A stretch of DNA of 64,000 nt from JABAAE01 sp036336715 (GTDB lineage: Bacteria > Planctomycetota > Planctomycetia > Pirellulales > Pirellulaceae), in the NCBI GenBank assembly GCA_036336715.1, contig JAYZFP010000091.1, forward strand, positions 1 to 64,000, written 5' to 3'. A program made the translations under genes and the position numbers. Below, in pieces: positions 53,390 to 63,238 of the stretch. The notes under the pieces were generated by a model. The model had not been told where the DNA came from. It did not search any database and saw nothing but the letters and a program-made list of their open reading frames with translations. Numbering within the stretch: position 1 is the stretch's first letter; each line of letters opens with the position of its first letter.

Positions 53390-55426
53390 TTACCGGGACT
53401 GGCTAGGCAGCCGGAGGGATTTGATTTCCTCCCACGGCATTTGAACCAGGTTACCCATGCGGCTGAGCTCAATTCCGGAGCTGTTTATTTTCAGGCTGGC
53501 AAATTTTTCACCGATAAAATAACGCTCTCCGTCATAGGTGTAGAGCACGCCGGTATCCGTGCTGATTTGGGGCGGTGTTCCGAAATAGATGCAGCTGGAA
53601 TTGACATAGCGGGTTTCCTGCAATGGACCTGGCAGGATGTCCTTCAGGAGAGGAGCGAGTTCCTCGATCGATGGAGATTGAATCCAGTCTTTCCCAAGCC
53701 CAACGTTGGCAAGGTCAAAGTACTGACCGTCGGCAAAAAGCGCCGCGGAGCCCTTGGGGATTTTGTAGGTGGGAGGTGTGGAGAGCTGATTTTGGACTCC
53801 CCAGATTGCCAGAAGGTCTTCAATCTCCACTGGTTGCCGGAAGCGGATCGATTTCCGCGTTGCAAGGTCCGCGAGTTGGATCGCGCCGTCCCTGGTGAGG
53901 CAGTAGCAGTGGTTTTGCGTTTCCTCACCGGATTTCTTTTTCAGCTTGGAACGTGGGGGAATCAGGACCCAGGCCTGATCCATGGCAAGGGAAATGGAAC
54001 CGGTACCAAACGAGAGCTTTTCCAATTTCAGCGAGTTTCCCTCGATGGAAACCTCGTTTGCCTGAAGCCGTTCTCCCTTACGGCTGACCACGGTGAAAAA
54101 TTCAGGATTCCCGGATTCGAGCAACGCTACGGGCGTTTCAAAAAACAGGTCGTCCAGGGCGAAATCTTCATCAACTTCCGGGTTGGGCCTGACCACCACA
54201 CGGGCAATGGGAACCTCGCTCCGGTAGCCGAGGTAGTCGGTTCCGGATTCGTCAGTGGTGAACCGGGTGATCAGTTGCCCCTGGGCGTCATAAGCCTCAA
54301 AAAAGGTGCCGTCCGGGTTGACATGGGACACATTGAAACCGACGTACCTGGTTCCTGCGGCGAACAGTTCATTGCCGGGCACGCAAAAGGAAATCGTCAT
54401 GACGCCCTGGTAGGTTGGCTCGACGTTGGCAATGGAGTAGCTACCACCCCGCCCATCGGTAAAGGTATACATCTGGGCACCGATGTAGGAATCGGTGAAA
54501 GATGTCGAAAACAGAACACCCCTGGGAGCGTAGGCACTGGAGAGGTCCAGATTGGATCGCATCTCCTTTCCACTAGGGAGCTGTTCGAAACCGATAAAGT
54601 TCATGCCGGGTGGCATGGTTCCGTTTGCATCCGGGTATTGCTGTTGTCTTTCTCCACCGCCGACGGAATTGGAGAGAGCAAAGTTGGCCTCCAGGGGGCG
54701 ATCCGAAATTGCCGCAATCTGGTCCCTCGAAACCGGGATCAACGAAGAACCGTAACGAATCTGAAAAGAATCGAGGGCCAGTTCACCATCAAGTTGGCCT
54801 TCCTGACCGTCAAGCACAAGAACGTCAAACGTGGTGTTGTCGGCGCCAGCACCGGTCGCTTTGGCCAGTTGTGACCGAATCTTGTCGATTCTCCATTTCG
54901 TTTCTTCATCTTCAGGAACATACTGTTCGATAATCTGCTCGAATTCCTTGCCTTTTTCGGTAAGCTCGATTTGTGCTTTTTTTCGAAGATGGTAATCCTC
55001 TGAACCGAGTTGGGACAGCAGGTTGCGGATGCTGGCAACTCGAGCGGTGGATGGCTCGCGGACGAGCGTGACCTGTTTCAGTTGTCGGGTAGGAATGGTG
55101 CGCTGGGTGACTTTTCCGTCCTTGGCGATGTTCTTCCAGACCAGTTGTGAGGCGGGCAGGATGGCTTGAAGTGAGGAACCGTCGCGGAAATCGATTCTGC
55201 GAAGGATCTCTTCCCCGTTTTCCCGAGGTGGTTCTGGATTCAGCGGTGCATCGGCGCCCACGGGGTTCTTGTCCGCGGTGCCGGCCCCGGACCCCTGAAA
55301 GCCGAATGCCGCCAGCGGTTGAGAAATCACAATAATGGCAAAAGCGAGCACGCGAACGACGTTTTTCAAGATCGAATCCCCATACGGAAATGCGGGTAAC
55401 AGGCAGACAGGGCGACAAGTATCCAA
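53390..55426 (-). CDS. Secreted hypothetical protein with beta-rich domain
   Basis: No family is assigned for the whole. The 678 residues start with a long charged N-terminus and a hydrophobic helix (VVRVLAFAIIVISQPLAAFGF), consistent with export. A segment DFRDGSSLQAILPASQLVWKNI and a second near the C-terminus suggest two related small domains. The middle (about residues 280-430) carries FIGFEQLPSGKEM, VGFNVSHVNPDGTFFEAYDAQG and similar carbohydrate-module-like strands. The start may be the ATG at residue 1 or lower. It is divergent from the DUF1549 gene across 245 A/T-rich bases. Confidence 0.72.
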   Translation of the reverse strand: MDTCRPVCLLPAFPYGDSILKNVVRVLAFAIIVISQPLAAFGFQGSGAGTADKNPVGADAPLNPEPPRENGEEILRRIDFRDGSSLQAILPASQLVWKNIAKDGKVTQRTIPTRQLKQVTLVREPSTARVASIRNLLSQLGSEDYHLRKKAQIELTEKGKEFEQIIEQYVPEDEETKWRIDKIRSQLAKATGAGADNTTFDVLVLDGQEGQLDGELALDSFQIRYGSSLIPVSRDQIAAISDRPLEANFALSNSVGGGERQQQYPDANGTMPPGMNFIGFEQLPSGKEMRSNLDLSSAYAPRGVLFSTSFTDSYIGAQMYTFTDGRGGSYSIANVEPTYQGVMTISFCVPGNELFAAGTRYVGFNVSHVNPDGTFFEAYDAQGQLITRFTTDESGTDYLGYRSEVPIARVVVRPNPEVDEDFALDDLFFETPVALLESGNPEFFTVVSRKGERLQANEVSIEGNSLKLEKLSFGTGSISLAMDQAWVLIPPRSKLKKKSGEETQNHCYCLTRDGAIQLADLATRKSIRFRQPVEIEDLLAIWGVQNQLSTPPTYKIPKGSAALFADGQYFDLANVGLGKDWIQSPSIEELAPLLKDILPGPLQETRYVNSSCIYFGTPPQISTDTGVLYTYDGERYFIGEKFASLKINSSGIELSRMGNLVQMPWEEIKSLRLPSQSR

Positions 55427-55671
55427 AAGACATTCTAGTCAGTTTTTCAAAGGATTGAAAAGTTGGCGTTTGAGTGCCGTTATGTAGTGATTTAGTTTAT
55501 TTTTGAAAGAATTCCTCAGGATTTGAGCCGATACACAGCCTGTGGATGAAACTTGCTGAAGCAAAATGGGTAACAATACCCGGGGACCCGATCAACTTGG
55601 TGGATGTCCGGCGTTCCAACCTGCACTGATTATTTCCTGATTCTTTATTCCCAAGTTCGTAGACCGGCGAC

Positions 55672-57318
55672 ATGTTCCTGAAAAACATTCTGTTCGCTTT
55701 GCTGGTTCTGGTTGCTGCAACCTACCTGGTTTTCGAGGTTCTGCCGGGGGACCGCGGTTTTCCGGATAACCGGCTTTTGCCGGATCTCGTTTCCCTTCGC
55801 AAAGTCGCCCGCGAAGTGGATGCGGAATTTGAAGAGAAATGGTCGGAGAAAAAGCTGGACAATGCCGGCCCGGCGGGCGACCTCATCGTCGCCCGAAGGC
55901 TCTCACTTGGGTTGACCGGTACGATTCCTTCCCTGGAGGAGATCCGGAAACTGGAGGCGGTTGACCCGGATCACCGGATAGACTGGTGGACAGCTTACCT
56001 GCTGCAGGATGACCGCTCTGCTGATTATGTCGCCGAACGACTGGCCCGTATTTACGTCGGAACCGAGGATGGCCCCTTCATCATTTTTCGCCGGCGACGT
56101 TTCGTCATGTGGCTTAGCGAACAATTGAAGAAAAACAGGCCTTACGATCAGTTGGTCAGTGACCTGATCAGCAACAATGGTCTCTGGACTGATACGCCGA
56201 GCGTCAATTTCTACACGGTCACAATCGACGGTAACCAGGGGCAACCTGACCCGATTCGATTGGCCGCGCGGACCACAAGGGCATTCCTCGGCCTGCGTAT
56301 CGACTGCCTGCAGTGTCATGACGATGCCCTGGGAACCATGGAGCTGGGAGATCCAAGTCAGCCAAGACCCGGAACCCAGGAGGATTTTCACAAGTTGGCT
56401 GCAGGTTTTGCATCGGTTCGCCAGGTTGCCGCCGGTCTGCAGGACACCCCTGCCCAACAGCCTTACCGATACAAGTTTCTTGGAGCGGACCAGGAGCGTA
56501 TCGTGCCTTTCGAGGTTCCTTTTCAGGCGGAACTTGTGCCGTCCGCGGGATCCACCCGCGAGAAGCTGGCGGGCTGGGTCACTCATCGAAACAACCTGGC
56601 GTTTTCCCGCGCTATCGTGAATCGGGTTTGGGCGATTCTCGCAGGAAAACCTCTTTATGATCCGATCGACGACCTCCCTCTGTTTGGTAACCGCCCCCCG
56701 GGACTGGACCTGCTGGCCAAAGATTTTGCCGAGCATGGTTTTGACCTGCGGAGGTTGATCCGGATCATTGCCCAGACAAAAGTCTACCGCCTCTCTTCTA
56801 CGGCCTCTTTCGAGGTCACCGAGCAGCAGGAATCGCAGTGGGCTGTTTTTCCGCAGACCCCGCTGAGACCGGAACAGGTGGTTGGGGGCATCGTACAGGC
56901 GACTTCGCTGAAAACCATCAACCGGGATTCTAATGTCTTTCAGAGGCTGGCCACCTTTTCCGACATCGGGGATTTTATCGTCCGCTACGGCGATGCAGGT
57001 GAAGACGAATTTCGTAACCGGAGCGGCACGATCCAGCAAAAAAACATCATGATGAATGGGAAATTGGTGGGTGAGAGAACGCAGGCCAATGATTTGATGG
57101 TAAATGCCGCGGGCCAGATTGCCCGGATGGCTGAGGGGGATCAACAGGCGATTGAAACGCTGTTCCTGGTTGTTCTTACGCGTCAGCCGACCCCGGGAGA
57201 GTCTGAATTTCTGGTCAACCTTTTGCGGGAGGCCGCCAATGAAAACCAGCGAACACGCGTGATCGAGGATATCCTCTGGTCGCTATTCAACAAACTCGAA
57301 TTTTTGAGGAACCATTAG
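55672..57318 (+). CDS. DUF1549/DUF1553 planctomycete protein
   Basis: After one membrane helix (residues 5-22, anchor or signal) comes a DUF1549 domain with RRLSLGLTGTIPSLEEI and the segment LGLRIDCLQCHD, where CLQCH is a CxxCH heme-type motif. DUF1553 follows, with FSRAIVNRVWAILAGKPL and HGFDLRRLIRIIAQTKVYRLSS. These pairs are abundant in planctomycetes. It is shorter (548 residues) than the usual PSCyt1-fused versions and lacks that first domain. A DUF1501 gene follows after 163 bases, the normal partner order. Confidence 0.92.
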   Translation: MFLKNILFALLVLVAATYLVFEVLPGDRGFPDNRLLPDLVSLRKVAREVDAEFEEKWSEKKLDNAGPAGDLIVARRLSLGLTGTIPSLEEIRKLEAVDPDHRIDWWTAYLLQDDRSADYVAERLARIYVGTEDGPFIIFRRRRFVMWLSEQLKKNRPYDQLVSDLISNNGLWTDTPSVNFYTVTIDGNQGQPDPIRLAARTTRAFLGLRIDCLQCHDDALGTMELGDPSQPRPGTQEDFHKLAAGFASVRQVAAGLQDTPAQQPYRYKFLGADQERIVPFEVPFQAELVPSAGSTREKLAGWVTHRNNLAFSRAIVNRVWAILAGKPLYDPIDDLPLFGNRPPGLDLLAKDFAEHGFDLRRLIRIIAQTKVYRLSSTASFEVTEQQESQWAVFPQTPLRPEQVVGGIVQATSLKTINRDSNVFQRLATFSDIGDFIVRYGDAGEDEFRNRSGTIQQKNIMMNGKLVGERTQANDLMVNAAGQIARMAEGDQQAIETLFLVVLTRQPTPGESEFLVNLLREAANENQRTRVIEDILWSLFNKLEFLRNH

Positions 57319-57481
57319 CTTTCATTTCCAGGAATGGGTCTGTGGGATGGATCGGCGAACCGGATGGCGGGCCCAATCCATCTGACGCCGCGGACGGGTG
57401 GTCCAAGCCGGCCCAGCGGGGTAAAGACTCCGTTGAAACGACTCCATTGAAATGACGGCTGACCAGGACAGGTAAAAGGCC

Positions 57482-58807
57482 ATGTGCGATCATCAAAATT
57501 TGGTAACCAACGCAGCCTGTGGCACGAGTGCACACTGGAATCGAAGGACGCTGTTGGCAGCGGGAGGTCTTTGCTGGTTGACACCCCTGGTGACCAGGCT
57601 GGCTGCGGATCCCGGGAAAACACGAAAGCGGTCCAGCGCCCAGTCGGTCATTTTGCTCTGGATGAACGGCGCCCCCAGCCAACTGGAGACTTTTGACCCG
57701 CATCCCGGGACACGCATTGCCGCCGGTTCGCGAGCGCGGAAAACTTCCGTGTCGGGCATCCAGCTCGGCGAAGGTTTGGAGCAGGTTGCCGATCTGATGG
57801 ATCAAATTTCGCTGGTCCGGTCGGTGACCAGCAAGGAAGGTGATCACGAGCGGGCCCTCTACAACGTGAAGACAGGCTTCCGCCCTGATCCGACCCTCGT
57901 GCATCCCGCCATCGGCAGCGTGGTCTGTCACCAGCTGAAGTCGGGAGCACGGGGTGAGATTGACATTCCCCGCCACGTTTCCATCTTTCCCGGAAGTCAA
58001 CCTGGTCGCGGAGGCTACCTGGGAGACCAATACGATGCCTTCAAGATATTTGATCCGGTCAGGCCGCTTCCGGATTTGAGGAAACGTGTGTCAGATGGAA
58101 GATTCGACCAGCGGCTCGATACTCTCCGATTTCTTGAACAGCAGGATCCTTTTCGGAGAAAGAACGACCCTAGGTCGGCTTATGGTGATCCGAATACGGC
58201 GGCAGCTCTGAAAATGATGTCTTCCCGTCAGCTCCAGGCCTTTGATATCTCCCGTGTTCCCCTCCAGTTGAGGGAGGAGTTTGGGGAGACTCCCTTCGGC
58301 CGGGGTTGCCTGGCGGCAATGCAGCTTGTCGAGGCAGGAGTTCGATGTGTTGAAGTCACCCTTTCCGGCTGGGATTCTCATATCGACAATCACAAATTGC
58401 AGGCAGGGCAGATTGAAATCCTGGATCCAGCCTTTGCCGCCTTGTTGCGGAATCTGAAGAAAAGGGAATTGCTGGACCAGACGGTCGTCCTTTGCGGTGG
58501 CGAATTCGGCCGCACCCCAGGAATGAACCTCGCCGACGGAAGGGACCACTGGCCACACGGTTTCAGCGTTGCTTTGGCCGGGGGAGGGATTCGAGGCGGT
58601 CGGGTGGTTGGTGAAACCTCACCGGATCCAAAGCTGAATCCCAAGAAGCCGATGCAGGATCTTCGGAATCCAAAAACGGTAGAAGATATCCACGCCACGG
58701 TGCTGGACCGGTTGGGAATCGATTTCGAGCAGGAGCTGGATACTCCGGTAGGCCGTCCCATGGTGGTCAGCAAGGGCAGTGTGATTCGGGAGCTGGTGGA
58801 ATCGTGA
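57482..58807 (+). CDS. DUF1501 protein, Tat-type signal
   Basis: The leader contains NRRTLLAAGGLCWLTPL, a twin-arginine-like signal (residues about 20-40). The DUF1501 domain follows: SVILLWMNGAPSQLETFDPHPG, ISLVRSVTSKEGDHERALYN, and VVLCGGEFGRTPGMN with DHWPHGF. The fold belongs to the alkaline-phosphatase/sulfatase superfamily, but the metal residues have not been checked one by one. The 441 residues are typical. It pairs with the DUF1549 gene and points in the same direction. Exact role unknown; an export or degradation complex is proposed for such pairs. Confidence 0.93.
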   Translation: MCDHQNLVTNAACGTSAHWNRRTLLAAGGLCWLTPLVTRLAADPGKTRKRSSAQSVILLWMNGAPSQLETFDPHPGTRIAAGSRARKTSVSGIQLGEGLEQVADLMDQISLVRSVTSKEGDHERALYNVKTGFRPDPTLVHPAIGSVVCHQLKSGARGEIDIPRHVSIFPGSQPGRGGYLGDQYDAFKIFDPVRPLPDLRKRVSDGRFDQRLDTLRFLEQQDPFRRKNDPRSAYGDPNTAAALKMMSSRQLQAFDISRVPLQLREEFGETPFGRGCLAAMQLVEAGVRCVEVTLSGWDSHIDNHKLQAGQIEILDPAFAALLRNLKKRELLDQTVVLCGGEFGRTPGMNLADGRDHWPHGFSVALAGGGIRGGRVVGETSPDPKLNPKKPMQDLRNPKTVEDIHATVLDRLGIDFEQELDTPVGRPMVVSKGSVIRELVES

Positions 58808-58979
58808 TTGGTTCGGTTGAAACAGGCATTGTGATCTGCTCCGACCTACTGTTCAGGCCGGTCGCATGGGTAGGTGGATTTGCTGGCTGTTCTGCAGGGG
58901 TACTTCTGGAACAGTCGTGACTCATTCGCAGCGGTTTGGGCTACAATGGAATGATTTCCATCCTGACCGTAAACGTCGA

Positions 58980-60470
58980 ATGCACCGTTCTTCTTCATTC
59001 CTGTTGCTGCTGGTAACCCTGTTTGTATTGTCCGTTTGCGGCGGGGTAAGCGCTGTTGACGAGCGGCCCAATATTGTTTTCCTGATGGCCGACGATCAGT
59101 GCATCTATTCGATGGGGTGTTACGGCACCCCCGGTGTCCGGACTCCCAACATGGATCAGTTGGCTGACGACGGAATGATTTTTGATCGGCATTATGTGAC
59201 CACGGCGATTTGCATGGCCAGTCGAGCCAACGTGATGACCGGTCTGTTTGAGTATCGACACGGCTGCAACTTCATGCACGGCCCCTTACTGCAGGAGCAC
59301 TGGTCCCGCTCCTACCCGGTTCTGCTGCGGAAAGCAGGTTACGTGACCGGTTTTGCCGGGAAATTCGGTTTCGAAGTGGCTGCAAAACCGGGGGGCAAGG
59401 GGCGACTTCCCGAGGGTGATTTTGACCGCTGGGGTGGCGGTGCCGGCCAAACCAGTTACCGGACAAAGCAGATGCCGTCGATGAAAAAATATGCTGAAAA
59501 ATATCCCCATTCGACTCTCGCTTACGGGGCATTCGGTTCGGAATTCGTAAAAGAGTTTTCCAACCGTGACCAGCCGTTCTGCCTTTCCATCAGCTTCAAA
59601 GCGCCCCATCGCCCGGTCGCTCCCGATCCACGTTTTGACAAAGTTTACGAAGGTGCCCAATTTGTTAAACCGGCAAATTACGGGAGAAAATACGGCGAGC
59701 ATTTTTCGCTCCAGAGCCGACAGGGGCGGCAGTTTGAGCGATTTCATTCCTGGGGCTACAGCACCGATTACGATTCGGTGATGGCAAAGTACTACCAGCA
59801 GATTTTTGCAATTGATGTGGCACTCGGGATGATCCGGAAGAGCCTGAAGCAAACCGGGGCCGACAGGAACACTGTCGTGATCTATACCTCGGATAATGGT
59901 TTTTTCTGTGGCTCCCACGGTTATGGTTCCAAGGTCCTGCCCTACGAAGAATCGTCGAGGGTCCCCCTGATCATTTATGATCCGCGACAAAGGCTGAGCG
60001 GTGAGAAAATTCGCTGTGCCCAACTTACGGGTAATGTTGATTTTGCACCTACACTGCTGGCGTTGGCCGGGGTGAAGATTCCGGCGGAGATGGACGGACG
60101 GAACCTGATGGAGCTTTACCGGTCACCCAACATGGGGATTCATGAGTCGTTGCCTCTGATCAATGTATGGGGGCCCCGGTCCACGTTCAGTCTGAGTGTC
60201 GTGAGCGGCCGGTCAAAATACATTTACTGGCCCTTTTCGGAAGGGGAAATGAAACCTGCCGAGGAATTCTACGACCTGGAAAAAGACAGGCTTGAGTTGT
60301 CAAATTTGGTTAAAAGCCACGCCGGGGTTGCGGATCTGCGGCGGCGGTATGACACCTATGTCGAGGACTGGAAAAAACGGGGAGTCGATTACCACGGTTA
60401 CGGCGGGTTGGATGTTTTTTTTGACCGCCACCGGAAGCCTGCCGCTTCGCCGAAATCCCTTCCCCGTTAG
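58980..60470 (+). CDS. Secreted sulfatase with an Ala in the formylglycine motif
   Basis: The ATG at 58980 begins MHRSSSFLLLLVTL, a signal peptide; an in-frame start at 58866 would add 38 unlikely residues. The sulfatase domain has NIVFLMADDQCIYSMGCYG, and the modification site C78-M-A-S-R in AICMASRANVMTG. The third position is Ala where most type I sulfatases have Pro. TSDNGFFCGSHG and LPYEESSRVPL follow. Both Cys and Arg are kept, so maturation remains possible (some anaerobic maturases accept C-x-A-x-R). It is similar to heparan-type and N-sulfatases. TACAAT at 58942 may be part of its promoter. Confidence 0.92.
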   Translation: MHRSSSFLLLLVTLFVLSVCGGVSAVDERPNIVFLMADDQCIYSMGCYGTPGVRTPNMDQLADDGMIFDRHYVTTAICMASRANVMTGLFEYRHGCNFMHGPLLQEHWSRSYPVLLRKAGYVTGFAGKFGFEVAAKPGGKGRLPEGDFDRWGGGAGQTSYRTKQMPSMKKYAEKYPHSTLAYGAFGSEFVKEFSNRDQPFCLSISFKAPHRPVAPDPRFDKVYEGAQFVKPANYGRKYGEHFSLQSRQGRQFERFHSWGYSTDYDSVMAKYYQQIFAIDVALGMIRKSLKQTGADRNTVVIYTSDNGFFCGSHGYGSKVLPYEESSRVPLIIYDPRQRLSGEKIRCAQLTGNVDFAPTLLALAGVKIPAEMDGRNLMELYRSPNMGIHESLPLINVWGPRSTFSLSVVSGRSKYIYWPFSEGEMKPAEEFYDLEKDRLELSNLVKSHAGVADLRRRYDTYVEDWKKRGVDYHGYGGLDVFFDRHRKPAASPKSLPR

Positions 60471-60501
60471 GCGATTGGGACCCGCAATTTCGGGCTGCTG
60501 G

Positions 60502-61608
60502 TTATTGGGCTGTTGGTTGAGTGGGGCAACCGTTTTCGCCTCCATCCGGATTATTTTTTTTCAGGTTGGCCATGTAGATGGCGGTCATTTTTTTCCCCCC
60601 GGCTGATTCGTGCGAGGAGTACCAGGAGATGACTGCTTCGGTTTCCGACAGGCTGATCCATCCAGGGTAGGAGTTGTCTCCCCCACTGGGGACCTCGGCG
60701 AATTTTTGCAGGGAGTCCTGGCTCAACCAGTAAAATGCCGTTCGCGGGCCCTCACGGGTGGACTGCCTGCCTCCCACCACGAACTGGTTTCCCCATCGCT
60801 GAAGGTTCGGGCCTCCCACGTATTCTGACAGTTCGGTTCGTTTCCAGGTCTGGTAGGGTGGACGGGAAGTCAGGTACTGGGCCGTGGCACTTCCCCTTCG
60901 CCCGATCGCCTTGATGGTGCCGTCCCGCTCAAAAAGAAAAGCGGTTTCGTCACCATGGATTTCCTGGAAAACCGATTTTTTTCGCCAGATCAGTCCGTCA
61001 TCACTTTCGAGCAGGATCGATTTGACATTTGCCGGCTCCCCGCGGGGCGGAATTTCAAACCCGGTTTTGCGTCTTCCGCAGAGGTAGGCTTTGCCGCCGT
61101 AGGTAGCGGCCCGCCAGACATAATGCCCAAAGGTGCCCTCCAGCAAAATCGGTTCAGTCCACTTTCTGCCATCCCCGGTATGCACACAAAACCCCAGGTG
61201 TTTGTTCAGGTCGTATTGGCTGGTGGGGATGGTTTTTTCGCCGCTGTACCAAGTACCGGTGTAGACGAACAGCCTGTTATGAAAAACCAGGAAGTGAGGG
61301 TCCCGGGTATCCCGGTGCCGGACGGAAAAACGGTGCACTTGCTTCCAGTTCGACAGGTCATCGCTTTCCAGAACAATCACCGAAGCGGTGGGGTGAACCA
61401 TGTGTCCGTCAGGGCAACTGCGAAAAGTCAGGTAATAACGGTTCCGAAAACGGATCAGATCGGTGAAAGCGTTGTGTTCTCCGTTGTGAAAAACGCGTCT
61501 CACGTTGGTGACCTCGACCAGTGGAGGTTCCTCGCCCCGAGCGGACCAGGAGATGCTGACCAGGGTCAGGAAGCAGAGAGGGATTGACTGTTTCATGGGG
61601 ATGCCCAT
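60502..61608 (-). CDS. Secreted sialidase-like (exo-alpha-sialidase/BNR-fold) protein
   Basis: A signal peptide (residues 1-26, ending ARGEEP) precedes a five- or six-bladed propeller pattern. Repeated strands include RNRYYLTFRSCPDGHMVHP, SRDTRDPHFLVF, and SDDGLIWRKKSVF with Asp-box-like SxDxxxxW. The latter recurs as ESDDLSNWKQV. No complete Arg-triad has been checked, so hydrolase activity is a guess. It lies 20 bases after the SGNH hydrolase gene, same strand, so the two are co-transcribed. ATG at 61608 or 61596 is possible. Confidence 0.78.
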   Translation of the reverse strand: MGIPMKQSIPLCFLTLVSISWSARGEEPPLVEVTNVRRVFHNGEHNAFTDLIRFRNRYYLTFRSCPDGHMVHPTASVIVLESDDLSNWKQVHRFSVRHRDTRDPHFLVFHNRLFVYTGTWYSGEKTIPTSQYDLNKHLGFCVHTGDGRKWTEPILLEGTFGHYVWRAATYGGKAYLCGRRKTGFEIPPRGEPANVKSILLESDDGLIWRKKSVFQEIHGDETAFLFERDGTIKAIGRRGSATAQYLTSRPPYQTWKRTELSEYVGGPNLQRWGNQFVVGGRQSTREGPRTAFYWLSQDSLQKFAEVPSGGDNSYPGWISLSETEAVISWYSSHESAGGKKMTAIYMANLKKNNPDGGENGCPTQPTAQ

Positions 61609-61628
61609 CGGTGAAGGTCGAGGCAGGT

Positions 61629-63128
61629 TCAGTACAGGGGAATCTCGAAGATGTCCGGGTTTTTGCCCTCGCTGGTGACAATGATTTTTTTCCCATCGGC
61701 AGAGAAACAGATCGATTCGCCTTGTCGCTGGAGGGGCAGGGGGAGTCGCCCGGAGGCGTCGATAGAAAATGATTCTTGCAGCCGTTCTGAATCGATGCTG
61801 TACAGCCGGGCATCCAGGTAATTTCGGATCACGGCCTGCTTGCCATCCCGGCTGATGTCCATCCCGGTGATCATGCCGCCAGGCACGGTTCCGACCGGTC
61901 GTGCGGTCAGGGGTCCTGTTGCATCCAGCAAGACGCCGAGGCTGAATATTTTGGCCTGCTGACCCTCAAGTACCTCGCGGCTGTTGAGCTTGGTGCAGAG
62001 AAGGAGTTGTTTCGAGGCGGGAAGATACCCTATCGCTTCACAGTTGTGGCTGTTGCCGTCACCGTAGGAGAAACGGAGGGTTGCCAGGGGCGAAATCCGC
62101 ATTTTGGGAGACCCTGCGGAGGCTTTGGGTTCCTCCAGCAGGTAGACCTGCACCTGCTTGCGCTGTTTCCGGTTGTCTCCTACGTCGGCAACAGCCAGCA
62201 GCGGGCGGCCATCAAGTTGAAAGGAAGCAATGTCTTCAAAATCGATGTTTTTGACACCCTCCAATTCAAGTTCCAGCTCGGTCTTTCCGGTGGGTCCCAA
62301 TCGATACAGCGTCGCGCTGTGCCCCGAATCGTTGTGGACCCAGTATCGATCCTCCTGGTGATTGCTGGTGGCCATTCCACTGCATTCGAAGATGGAACGA
62401 TCTTCGATCCGACCGGTCCGTTTGGCTTTTTTCGGCGAAGGTTTTACCTGTTTTGGCGGTTCCGCGATTTTTCGCTTCACCTCCCGGGCCAGCAGGGTGG
62501 CTCCCTGCCCGTTGGGGTGGACGCCATCGGGGATCAGGTCTTTCCTGTTTGCCAGCGTCCCGTAGAGGTCAATCGTCTCAACACCGGTCTCCCTGGCAAC
62601 CTGGCGGATCCGGGGAATGATTTTTCCCTGGACGATACTTTCACGGATTCCCCAGCGATCGCGTGCAACGGGGACTGGCAGGCAGATCAGGATTCGGGGC
62701 CGGCTGGAAAGGGACTGGAATTGTTTGATCAGCGCCTTGTAGTCACCGACAAATTCGGCTTCCTTCTTTTCCCAGTTCTGGGGCTTGGAGTCGTTGGTTC
62801 CCAGCTTGATGACTACGATGTCCGGTTTAAAAGCCAGGGCGTCGGAAAACTGTTTCTGTTTCATGTAGGGAAGATCGCCCTGCCGTAACAGGGTTGCACC
62901 ATTTCTGCCAAAGTTTTTGACTTCGTACCGATCGCCAAGCAGCCCGGCCAATTGCGCCGGGTAGCAGTGCTTTTCCCTTTCCCGGATTGCGGCCCCGTAG
63001 GTGATGCTGTCGCCCACGCAGGCGATTCGGGTGGGAGTTGGAGGTGCCTGACCGGAAACACCGGTGACCACGTGTAATGAAAGCAAACACGCAAGTTGGC
63101 AGGATACGGAAAACAGTCTTTGGTTCAA
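61629..63128 (-). CDS. SGNH/GDSL hydrolase fused to a beta-propeller-like domain
   Basis: A signal peptide (residues 1-26) precedes an SGNH domain: block I GDS41ITYG, block II Gly in FGRNGAT, block III GTND, block V DGVHPN with the Asp-His pair. This fits a carbohydrate esterase that removes acyl groups. After a basic linker (PKQVKPSPKKAKRTGR) the remaining 260 residues show repeated strand patterns such as YWVHNDSGHSATLYRL, IASFQLDGRPLLAVADVGDNRK and YSIDSERLQESF, which suggest a propeller. It heads a two-gene operon with the sialidase-like protein and is divergent from the PSCyt1 gene. Confidence 0.88.
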   Translation of the reverse strand: MNQRLFSVSCQLACLLSLHVVTGVSGQAPPTPTRIACVGDSITYGAAIREREKHCYPAQLAGLLGDRYEVKNFGRNGATLLRQGDLPYMKQKQFSDALAFKPDIVVIKLGTNDSKPQNWEKKEAEFVGDYKALIKQFQSLSSRPRILICLPVPVARDRWGIRESIVQGKIIPRIRQVARETGVETIDLYGTLANRKDLIPDGVHPNGQGATLLAREVKRKIAEPPKQVKPSPKKAKRTGRIEDRSIFECSGMATSNHQEDRYWVHNDSGHSATLYRLGPTGKTELELELEGVKNIDFEDIASFQLDGRPLLAVADVGDNRKQRKQVQVYLLEEPKASAGSPKMRISPLATLRFSYGDGNSHNCEAIGYLPASKQLLLCTKLNSREVLEGQQAKIFSLGVLLDATGPLTARPVGTVPGGMITGMDISRDGKQAVIRNYLDARLYSIDSERLQESFSIDASGRLPLPLQRQGESICFSADGKKIIVTSEGKNPDIFEIPLY

Positions 63129-63238
63129 AACAGACTCCAGGGATCCAGGAAACGGTGAAACCCATTATCGTGGACAGGTGTTGGCAGTTACAATAAGCCC
63201 GGGCGATAACTGTCCATGAAAAGGTGAAAGGGAATCTT

